This document shows positions 32,994-41,900 of a stretch of DNA of 64,000 nt, one piece after another. The position numbers were made by a program, and so were the translations under genes. Positions within the stretch are counted from its first letter, which is position 1. Every line of letters begins with the position of its first letter. The notes under the pieces are model-generated. The model had not been told where the DNA came from, did no database searches, and worked only from the letters and a program-made list of their open reading frames with translations. The stretch spans positions 248,001 through 312,000 of the forward strand of contig NZ_QJRC01000095.1 of assembly GCF_013393325.1 (NCBI RefSeq). Direction: 5' to 3'. Source of the stretch: Pseudomonas hunanensis (lineage in GTDB: Bacteria > Pseudomonadota > Gammaproteobacteria > Pseudomonadales > Pseudomonadaceae).

Positions 32994-33436
32994 GCCAGAG
33001 CCCGCCGAATGCCTTCATCGATCACCTCGGACTTATAGGGGTTGCCGCCGTTCTCGTGGACGATGATGCCGACCACAGTCTCGCGCAGCACCTGCGGCTT
33101 GGAGATGTCGATGGAGTCGCGGACACCTACGCCCAAACGCTTTGCAATGGCTTGGGCGTAGGCCAGGGTGTTGTTCTCGCTGGACGGCGCCCAGCGGCTG
33201 ATGAACTCCAGCGGGGTGTCGATGCCGGGCCGGCCGACGCCAGGCATACCGTCCTTGCCCCGATAGTTCAGCAGCAGCTTGCCCAGCGCCCTGATGCCGT
33301 TCTCGGCCTGGTCGAACCGGGCGAATCGCGGCATGGCCACATTCACCTCAATGCCCAGCTGGCCCTGCCAGGCGTTCCGTGGATTGAAATCGATGTTGCC
33401 GGGGTTGTTGTTGCGTACACCGCGTGGGGTTGCCAT
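32990..33436 (-). CDS. Endolysin-like/structural protein (P5-type fold)
   Basis: A 148-residue protein beginning MATPRGVRNNNPGNIDFNP. The RGVRNNNPGNI motif and NGIRALGKLLLNYRGK and HENGGNPY segments match phage proteins called structural protein P5/endolysin, a lysozyme-like muralytic domain. With the spanins directly downstream it is the best candidate for the prophage cell-wall hydrolase. There is no signal peptide, so release would need the holin at 58.3 kb. Confidence 0.78.
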   Translation of the reverse strand: MATPRGVRNNNPGNIDFNPRNAWQGQLGIEVNVAMPRFARFDQAENGIRALGKLLLNYRGKDGMPGVGRPGIDTPLEFISRWAPSSENNTLAYAQAIAKRLGVGVRDSIDISKPQVLRETVVGIIVHENGGNPYKSEVIDEGIRRALA

Positions 33437-33453
33437 AGCTTTTCTCCAGGCAT

Positions 33454-33478
33454 AAAAAAGCCCGCACTGGGCGGGCTT
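33454..33478 (-). terminator. Intrinsic terminator
   Basis: AAAAAAGCCCGC and GCGGGCTT hairpin, read leftward with a U-rich end. It lies 18 bases after the stop of the 76-residue gene and upstream of the endolysin gene, so lysis genes may need antitermination or their own start. Confidence 0.8.
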
Positions 33479-33495
33479 GGGATGATTGCAGCGGA

Positions 33496-33726
33496 TTAAG
33501 CGGCGGGCTGTTCAGGCGACGGCTCGGCCACGGGCTCCGCCGGCTCCTTCGCGGTGATCGAGACCTTGGCGCTGTACTCCTTCAGCACCTGGGCAGTAAA
33601 CACCTGCGCGGCTGGGAACTGGTTCAGGATCGTGCGAGCGCGGGCATCCGCTTCCTCCGGGGTGGCGAAGCGAGTGTTGTTCTCAGCGTCGTAGGCGTTG
33701 CTGAGGTTGATAGCGACGTATGGCAT
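33496..33726 (-). CDS. Small phage protein, unknown
   Basis: From the ATG at 33726 with a GGAG site, 76 residues: NLSNAYDAENNTRFATPEEA, then a VLKEYSAKVSITAKEPAEP tail rich in Pro and Glu. The open frame extends far upstream, but the stem-loop at 33742 and the ribosome site mark the true start. No family recognised. It is flanked by terminators on both sides, typical of a moron-like unit. Confidence 0.72.
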   Translation of the reverse strand: MPYVAINLSNAYDAENNTRFATPEEADARARTILNQFPAAQVFTAQVLKEYSAKVSITAKEPAEPVAEPSPEQPAA

Positions 33727-33741
33727 GAGTTTTCTCCAGGC

Positions 33742-33765
33742 AAAAAAATACCGCCGGGTGGCGGT
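33742..33765 (-). terminator. Intrinsic terminator
   Basis: ACCGCC / GGCGGT stem followed leftward by a run of seven U's, downstream of the tail-fibre assembly gene. Confidence 0.82.
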
Positions 33766-33787
33766 TGGGTTGGGGTGTAGCAGCGAA

Positions 33788-34387
33788 TCAGGCCGGCAGT
33801 TCCGGCCATTCGATTTCGATTGGCCAGCCGGTCTGCTCAGGCAATCGGCTGAGGGAAATGCGGTATCGCTTCCAGGCCTTGAGCCTATCGGCTTCCTCGG
33901 CGCTGGCGTCGTCCAGGTCAACCGCATCCTGTAGCGGCGCGATAGCCGCGTCTGCCGCCAGCCTGCGCCGGGCAACTTCAGCTATGCCGCTATCGTGCTT
34001 GAGCTGAACCTCCACTTGAGCCTGATCCTCGGCGGTCACCACCTGCGACCAATCAACGCCTGCGTAGCCTTTGCTCGGCGACGGCAGCAAGGCGTCAGGA
34101 ATTGGCAGCGCTACCTTGCCATCTGCCGGGTCGATAATGTCAGCCGGGAATCGGGCAGCCTCCGGAGCGTCGGGACCATGTGGCAGACTCAGGCTGACGG
34201 TCAGTTGCCCATTGATCCGATCAACTTGATTAATGATCCATTCGCAACCGATTGCATCGGCAGGAATGGTCGCACCGTCAGGGAGCTGCGAGAGGTCTAC
34301 GGTCAATCCGTTGACCGTGAGGCTGTCGCCTTGCTTAAACACGGTCAGCTCCGAGTCAGAACGCACTGGGGAAAGTTTGATAATCAT
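33788..34387 (-). CDS. Tail fibre assembly/chaperone-like protein
   Basis: From the ATG at 34387, which overlaps the stop of the fibre gene (TGATG), 199 residues. The C-terminal KAWKRYRISLSRLPEQTGWP matches the conserved end of phage tail-fibre assembly (Tfa-like) proteins. The N-terminal part is beta-rich, as expected for a fibre-binding domain. It probably helps fold or caps the adjacent fibre. A few more codons upstream (34396) are possible. Confidence 0.75.
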   Translation of the reverse strand: MIIKLSPVRSDSELTVFKQGDSLTVNGLTVDLSQLPDGATIPADAIGCEWIINQVDRINGQLTVSLSLPHGPDAPEAARFPADIIDPADGKVALPIPDALLPSPSKGYAGVDWSQVVTAEDQAQVEVQLKHDSGIAEVARRRLAADAAIAPLQDAVDLDDASAEEADRLKAWKRYRISLSRLPEQTGWPIEIEWPELPA

Positions 34388-34911
34388 CAGTACCACCGTC
34401 CGATTGCTATATAACTCATACTCATGCTTTTGTTCCCGCTGGTAGCGGCAACAATTGAATATGCTTGGGTGGAGGTCGCAGACGGCGCACCGGCCTCAAT
34501 CAAATAAGCCGTACCATCAGCTGACGCAAATGCACCCATCCGACAAACTGGCGGGGCTAAAAACGCCGCAGGGAACGACCTTCCAGTTTGGCCGTTCGCG
34601 TCAAAATAGACACCACCGATCAAACGCGTTACCGCGATCGTTCCGAGCGCAATTGTATGAGTGCAAATCATTCGACCATCGGCGAACTTTGTGTATTCAC
34701 CATTCGAGTTACTGCCCTTTTCAAAAATTGCGCCAGTTGGAACCCCTCCCGATTGACCGACGGCCCCGAGGATATTGGATCTATTGAAGGCTGTAGCAAT
34801 GAAGTTGTAAAGCTCATCGAAGTTCGCAATCGCCTTCACCCAGGCGCTTCGCCGGTCATCTCCGCCGGCGCCGGAAGGTGCGGTACCAAGGTTGATTGTC
34901 TGTTTTGCCAT
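34387..34911 (-). CDS. Tail fibre protein
   Basis: A 174-residue protein with the N-terminal motif SGAGGDDRRSAWVKAIANFD, seen in pseudomonad prophage tail-fibre/collar proteins, followed by a beta-rich C-domain ending SMSYIAIGRWY, similar to receptor-binding fibre ends. It lies between the conserved J-downstream protein and the fibre chaperone, so it is probably the host-range determinant. Confidence 0.8.
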   Translation of the reverse strand: MAKQTINLGTAPSGAGGDDRRSAWVKAIANFDELYNFIATAFNRSNILGAVGQSGGVPTGAIFEKGSNSNGEYTKFADGRMICTHTIALGTIAVTRLIGGVYFDANGQTGRSFPAAFLAPPVCRMGAFASADGTAYLIEAGAPSATSTQAYSIVAATSGNKSMSMSYIAIGRWY

Positions 34912-34920
34912 AGTAGGTCC

Positions 34921-35982
34921 TTAAAGCGGCTTCATCGGCCTGGAGGCAAAAAGGGTTCGGCCGTTCGCAGTAACAGGGTTGATACCTGATCCGTTGTCAC
35001 AGTACATCTGCAACACCGACCTGTTACCAGGCAGAAATCCACCAAAGTTAGCGCGAAGCGGCTGACTTGTTTGCCCAATATTCGTTACGGAAAACAGTGC
35101 ATTTGCGAGGACATAGTCCTGGTAGCTTCCGGTCCAAGGCATTTGATTGCTGGGTGCATACCACGCACCGCCAGTCAGCGGATCACCTGCCTGAATAAAG
35201 GAATTGGATGCTGGCTGACCGTTCAGCAATGCAAGGTTGGCTGTGGTGACAAAGGTTCGGACACCACTTGGATCACGAACTGAAGCCCCATATACATCGG
35301 GAGGAATGTCTGGCGCCGTGTAGCTCGCGCAATACCAGCTGATCTGCATGTAGTCATCAGCAACACTACCGTGACCAGGCTTGTTTGCGTAGGACTTAAG
35401 CCTGAAGCCGGTCCAATTGCCGGGCACCCCCTTCACATAGAAATTACCAACCATCATGTAGTTAGCAGCATTAAGAAAGATGAGCGGACGCTCATACGTT
35501 GTAATGGGCGCAGGAAACGTAACATCACCCCACTCGATCAGTTGTGCTTGCATACCAGGTCGCCAATAAACCCCGATTTGAAAGCCACCGCTGTACCTAA
35601 CCGCCAGCGCCCGATTGACAGAATCAATCTGCATTCGCAAATCATTATTGAAAGCACGAATGCCGTAGCTGCCAGGCGCAGCGAAGGGCTCGCCCCCCTG
35701 CGACAAGATCATCACTTGCCAGGTCAGGTTTCCTGGTTGACGCAAGTGCAACTGCCCGGGCGAGTACCAAGCCTGCGGCGAATATGTGTACTCGCCTTGG
35801 TCACGCAGGGTGTCAACGACCACGAAGGATTGCGCCTGGATCTCGGGGATCGAGATGTACTGATCGAACTCTCCATTTCCGGTGACCTGCATCATTTTCA
35901 GTGATCGCACCGACGTGATGTTGGTATCTAGCGTGATGGCCCCGGCCGCATCCCGCGTCCGAAGCCCATAAAGATCAGCCAT
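34921..35982 (-). CDS. J-downstream tail protein, unknown function
   Basis: A 353-residue protein that starts MADLYGLRTRDAAGAITLD and is beta-rich throughout, with many Tyr, Trp and Asn. Proteins of this type commonly follow J in pseudomonad lambda-like prophages. The ATG overlaps the J stop by one base, so translation is coupled. It probably decorates the tail tip or side fibre. No catalytic motif seen. Confidence 0.78.
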   Translation of the reverse strand: MADLYGLRTRDAAGAITLDTNITSVRSLKMMQVTGNGEFDQYISIPEIQAQSFVVVDTLRDQGEYTYSPQAWYSPGQLHLRQPGNLTWQVMILSQGGEPFAAPGSYGIRAFNNDLRMQIDSVNRALAVRYSGGFQIGVYWRPGMQAQLIEWGDVTFPAPITTYERPLIFLNAANYMMVGNFYVKGVPGNWTGFRLKSYANKPGHGSVADDYMQISWYCASYTAPDIPPDVYGASVRDPSGVRTFVTTANLALLNGQPASNSFIQAGDPLTGGAWYAPSNQMPWTGSYQDYVLANALFSVTNIGQTSQPLRANFGGFLPGNRSVLQMYCDNGSGINPVTANGRTLFASRPMKPL

Positions 35983-38900
35983 CAGGTAAGCCTCCCCACT
36001 GCTGTACGCTCGGTGCCATTGGCGTCGTAGACGTATAGACCGCCGTTGTTGAGCAGCGTCGAGCCGTTGGCATCCTGGCCGCGCACAGTGAACGATCCTG
36101 AAGCCAGGTTGATTTCGATCAGTGGTAGACCTTGGGCGTTAACGGCCTGAGATCGAAGTGTCATGCCCACGACCAGGCTCTGGATGAACGCTTGGTTGAT
36201 CAATGCTGAGTTCAGGAACAGCTGACCATTCTGGAAGACGAACAGGCTTGCCTCCGGGCCCTCCAACCCGTTGATAATCGCCACACGGTCCGCCGACAAC
36301 AGAATCTCGCCAATAGTCCCATCACTTCCTTGGACGATGCCCGTGGCTACCTTCTTGCCTTTGCTGTTCGTCTCGGTCTTCCAGGATGAAAGAGCCGACA
36401 CTCGGCCATCGACACCGGCTACGACCTCGTTGACCTGCTGCACCGACGCATTCGTCTCCCCGATCTGCGCCTGGACCGTTTCGACCTGCCGTCCGATGGC
36501 AATGCCGTCCTCGATCCTGGCCGACTGCTCGGTCCAGACACCCACCAACCCACCCGTAGCGCCGGCCAGGCCGGTGCTGTCACCCTCCATTTCCGGGTTC
36601 ACCTGGACATACAGTCCATCCAAGCGGCTGGCCTGCGCGGTGATCGCGCTGCCCTGCTGCTTCACCGTGGTGTCCATCTGGCTGATGGCCGTTGCCTGGG
36701 CGCTATTCACACCCTCGGCATCGGTCATACGGTTGGTCAGGCTTAGCAGCGATTGCCCTTGGCTGGTGAGCGCCGTGCCTTGTTGGGAAACCGTAGTGCC
36801 CAGAGTACTGATCGCTTCGCCGTTGGCCGCATCAGCAGCGGTTACCCGGCGCGCCACGATGTTGCACCACAGCGACCGCCCGGTGCCGTCTGCCGGCTGT
36901 ATCCGCGTGACGAAGCGTGCCGACACTGCCGCCGCCGGCGCAGTAATCCGCCCGGAGAACGTCTGAAAGCCACCGCCCGCCGAAAAGGTGAAGGCGTTGA
37001 AGTAACCCAGGCTGGTGTCCGTCTTGTCGAAGAACTGCAGCTGGAAGTTGCCGGTTTGCCCTGCCGTCATGTACGCGCGGTACACATCCGCCGACAGGTC
37101 GAACTGCTCACCACCCGAGACAATGAACCGTCCCGTGCCGCAGAAGCTGTTGGCATAGAAGGCGATCGCCTTGCCGGCAGATGGGTGCGCCGTCAATCCA
37201 GCGATCCCCGGATTCCCCGTCCATGGATCAACCTGGCCATCTTCGAACGTTCCGCGCAGCACCAGGTTGTCCGGCTGCTGGCTCAGCGAAGCCTTCAACT
37301 GGGTCAGCGAGGTGCCCTGGCTGGTGATCGTGTTGCCCTGGTTAGTGACTGTCGACTGCAGGGTCTGCAGCGCTGACGCATCCGCTTTGGAAGCCAGCTG
37401 CGTCAGCGCCGACTGCGCAGCCGCCGCCGCGTCGGTGGCCACCTTGTCGGTCACTGCCACCCAGGCCGAACCGTTCCATCGTTTCGGGGTGTTGGCCGCG
37501 CCGGTAGTGTCGATCCACAAGTTCTCCGCTTGCCGGTCAGCGGCGGCCGGCGTGGCGGTCTGGTACAGCACCTTGCCCTTGCTGCCCGCCAAGTCAGCTG
37601 CCGCCTGTGCCGCCTGCTGGGCGGTGGTGACGTTGCCGTTGGTGGTTTGCAGGCTGTTGCCCAGGCTCGTTACGGCTGCACTGGTCGATGACAACCCGGC
37701 CTCGGTCTGCGTCACCCGGACGTCGAGCGCCTGGTTAGCCGCCGCCAGAGCGCCAGCTGCACGCGCCGACGGCCCGGCCACAAACGGCGACGGGGTGTTG
37801 CTCTCCCCGATCCGCTTCTCGATCATCACCGAGTCGATCACCAAGCTCAGGTCGGCGACAACGGTCTGGTTCAGGTAGAGCGTGATAGCGGCGCGCGTGC
37901 TGTCAGTGACCGTGATCGGCAGGGTGATCCTTGTCCTGGTCGTGGTGTACGGTACGTTGGCCGAACTAGAACCGGTGCCATCAAAGAGCCGTGCCCGCAT
38001 ACTGCCCGCTGCACTACCGCGAATGTACAGCGAAACCAGGTATACCCCCGGTTCGATCCGCACGTTGTACCCGGCCGCGTTGTTGGTAGGGCTGAGCATC
38101 AGGTAGTGCCCTGCCGTCGTAAAACCGCCCACCTGCAAGCCGAAGCCCGAGTCAGCCTCTGGAACGGCAACGCCCACCCGCGTCACGCTCGCGGACGAGT
38201 TCAACGCAGGCAGCGTGGTCGAGGTCAGCCAGCTGTATTCATCGCTCAGCAGGTTGGCCCCGTTGCCGGCCAGGGCGCCGACCGAAGCCTGCAGCCCGGT
38301 GAGTGCATTTCCCTGGCTGGTCAGCGTATTGCCCTGACTGGTCACGGTGTTGCTCAACGTCTGCAGCGCAGCGGACTCCGCCTTGGTGGCTACCTGCGCC
38401 AAGGCGCTGGCTGCTGCGGCGGCTGCGTCCGTTGCCGCCTTGTCCGTCACGGCTACCCAGGCTGATCCCGTCCAGCGTTTAGGTGTATTCGCCCCTCCTG
38501 AGGTATCGATCCAAAGGTTCTGCGCCAGGCGCTTGTCCGTGGCCGGTGCTGCGGTGCCGTAAATGACCTCACCCTTGGCACCAGCCTTGTCCGACGCGGC
38601 CTGGGCAGCCTGCTGCGCCGTCGTCACGTTGCCGTTGGTGGTCTGCAGACCGCTGTTCAGCTGGGTGATGCTTGCGCCCTGGCTGCTCAGGGTGTTGCCC
38701 TGACTGGTGACCGTGTTGCTCAGGGTCTGCAGTGCCGAAGCATCTGCCTTCCCCTGCGCCACGCTCTGCAGGTCGTTGTTCAGTTGGGTCAGGGCTTGGC
38801 CATGGCTGGTCAGCGTGGTGCCCTGCTGGGTGACCGCGCTGGTGAGGTTGCTCACCGCATCAGCATTGGCCGCGTCAGCTGCTGTCACCCGACGCGCCAG

Positions 38901-41900
38901 GATGTTGCACCACAGCGACCGCCCGGTGCCGTCTGCCGGCTCAGTCCGGGTCACGAACCGGGCGGAGACTGCTCCCTCCGGCGCTGTGATGCGGCCGCTG
39001 TTCGTCTTGAAGCCAGTCGTCCCGGCCGGCACCGTAAAGGCAGTGAAGTAGCCCAGGTTGGTGTTGGTCTTGTCGTAGAACTGCATCTGCAGGCGGGTGG
39101 TTTGCCCCGCCGTCATGTAGTTCGGCCAAATGTCGGCAGCCAGGTCGAACTGTTCGCCCCCCTTCGTCACCACATTGAAGCCGAGACCGCAGAAGCTGTT
39201 GTCGTAGAACGAGATCCCCTTTCCTGCCGATGGATGCGCCGAGACATTGGTGATTCCCGGGTTGTTCGTCCAAGGCTCAACCAGACCATCCTCGAAACTG
39301 CCCCGAAGGATCAGGTTATCGGGCTGCTGCCCGATCGAGGCCTTGAGCTGGGTCAGCGCGGCGCCTTGACTGGTCAGGGTGGCGCCCTGGCTGGACACGG
39401 TCGAGTTCAGCGCTTGGAGCGCCGAGGCATCCGCCTTGTTCGCCACCTGCGCCAGCGCGCTGGCCGCCGCCGCAGCGGCATCAGTCGCCACCTTGTCGGT
39501 GACGGCCACCCAGGCACTGCCGTTCCAGCGCTTCGGCGTATTCGCCGCGCCAGTGGTATCGATCCACAGGTTCTCAGCCTGCCGGTCGGCCACCGCCGGC
39601 GCCGCCGACTGATACAGCACCTTGCCCTTGCTTCCGGCCAAACTGGCGGCAGCCTGGGCGGCCTGCTGAGCCGTGGCAACGTTGCCGTTGGTGGTCTGCA
39701 AGCCGTTGTTGAGCTCGGTGATGCTGCTGCCTTGGCTCGACAGTGTGTTGCCCTGGTTCGTCACCGTGGTGCTGAGCGCCTGCAGTGCAGACGCATCGGC
39801 TTTCCCCGCCAGCTGCGACAGCGCCGACTGCGCAGCCGCGGCGGCATCCGTGGCCACCTTGTCTGTCACAGCCACCCAGGCAGTACCGTTCCACCGTTTC
39901 GGGGTGTTGGCGTTGCCGGTGGTGTCGATCCACAGGTTCTGTGCCAGGCGGTCAGCTACGGTCGGCGCAGTTGCCTGCACCACCACCTTGCCCTTTCCAC
40001 CCGCCAGCGTGGCCGCGTCCTGGGCGGCCTGCTGGGCAGCGGTGACGTTCTGGTTGGTGGTGGTCAGGCTGCTGCCCAGCGCGGTGACGGCCGAGGCGTT
40101 CGCCTCATCACCACTGATCCGCGCAGTACGCTCGTCAACGACCGAGGCCACCGAAGCCGACGGCGCGATCTGGCCGACGGCAATCCAGTCGATTTCGAAC
40201 ACATCGCCGGCCGCCGAACTAAGCCACAGGTAGAACCTGGTGATTTTGCTGTCCGACCAGTCGCTGCCACCGTTGGTCAACTGCGACATGTCCCACTCGA
40301 GCACCAGGGTCTGGCCGACCGCCAACCCTGGGTCGGCGATCAACTTGCGGTACGACGAAGACGAAGCGTGGTTGGCCGTAACGTAGGTGACCTGGCCATT
40401 CCAGCCCGAACCCGCGCGCCGGGTGATGCGGCAGCGAATGCGGTCATGGTCACGGCCTTTGAGCGAAACAACCGGTGAGTTGAGGTATGCAGCACCAGTA
40501 CCGTCGGTGGTCACGATCAGCCTACCGTTCTCGACAGCCAGCGTACAGCGCGTGCCACTCCAGCCCTCGACGGTCGAAGCGAAACCGTAGTTCAGTGCCG
40601 GATCGTAGCCACCAGACTCGGCGCGCAGGCTCGCGATCTGCGAGGCCATCGCCGCATCGGCAGTGGTTCGCGCCGTGGTCTCGTTGCTGATCGCCGCAGC
40701 GTTCGAAGCGGTGTTGGCCACCACGGTATCGATACGCTGACCCAGCGCCGAGTCGGCATTGGCCCGGGTAGTGGCCTCGGCCTGGATCGCAGCCGCGTTG
40801 TTGCCGGTCGAAGCCGTGACGGTGTCGATCTTCTGGCCCAGCGACTCGTCCGCCGACTGGCGGGCCTGGGCTTCGCTGGTGATCGCCGCACCGCGAGCCT
40901 GGGCCTCCGAAAGCAGGCCCTGAGCGCGGGCAGCAGATTCATCGCTGATCGCCTTGGTGCGCGCCTGGGTTTCGACGGCGATCGCCTTGTTGCGGTCAAC
41001 CACCTCTGTGGCAATGGCCTGGTTCCGGGCCGTCGTTTCAGCGGCGATGGCCTGGCCTCGGGCCGTGGTCTCGGCAGCAATCTGCTGACCGCGCGCTGTC
41101 GCTTCAGCAGCAATCCGCTGGGCGACCGAGCCGCTCTGGGTAGGCGGACCGGAGATCAGCGAAATTTCCTGGCGCAGCACGGGGGCCAACTGGCCGCCCT
41201 CGATCTTGTCCTTGAGAGCATCAAGCATGGTCTTCACGTCGGTTGACGTGGAGGCCACCACCTTCAGGAAGGCGCTGACGCCGTAGGCATTCTTGGAGCG
41301 GATGAAGTAGGCGTAGTTGGTCGCAAACGCCAGGCCGGTGTGGTTCAGCGTCAGGCCCTGCCCCAGGTATTCGCCTTGGGTGGCCTGCGGGTCAGTCGAG
41401 TAGAAGTACTCGTAGGTACCGCCGTTCAGGCCGTGCAGCGGGTTGCTCGGGTACAGTGTGATGGTGTCGATGGTGGCCTGAACCACGCACGCCTCGGGCA
41501 CAGGTGGGCCATCAATGTTCACCGTGATGCTGGCTTCTCCCGAGCGGGTCAGCGGCCCAAGCGCAGCCACGCTCATGGTGTAGTTGCCGGACGGCAGACC
41601 AGACAGCGGTAGTTTGAGCGTAGTGGCCGGTACCTGCTGCGCCTGCACGGCGGCCGTGCCCTGACGCACCGTGATGGCGTACCCGGTAACAACGCCGTAG
41701 GGAGCGACCCACGACAGTGTTCCCTGGACTACCTCGGCATTGTCTTCGGTCGACCAGGTGAGCCCGGTAGGGCTGCCCAGGCCGCCAGTGGGCATGCTGA
41801 TAAAGCCAATCGGGTTATACGGCTGGCCCACGGCGTCATCGAAGATCGCCGGCTCGTTCTGCGCTACCGACACATTGCAGCCGCTATCGGGGCTCATCGA

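Noticed and set aside
36820..39990. Periodic direct repeats that could suggest a CRISPR array
   Set aside because: Repeats are long, in frame, protein-coding and irregularly spaced within J; no short uniform repeats with unique spacers.
38784..40478. Open plus-strand frame of 564 codons opposite J
   Set aside because: It mirrors the repeated modules of J, has Arg/Gly/Val-rich low-information sequence and no ribosome site.
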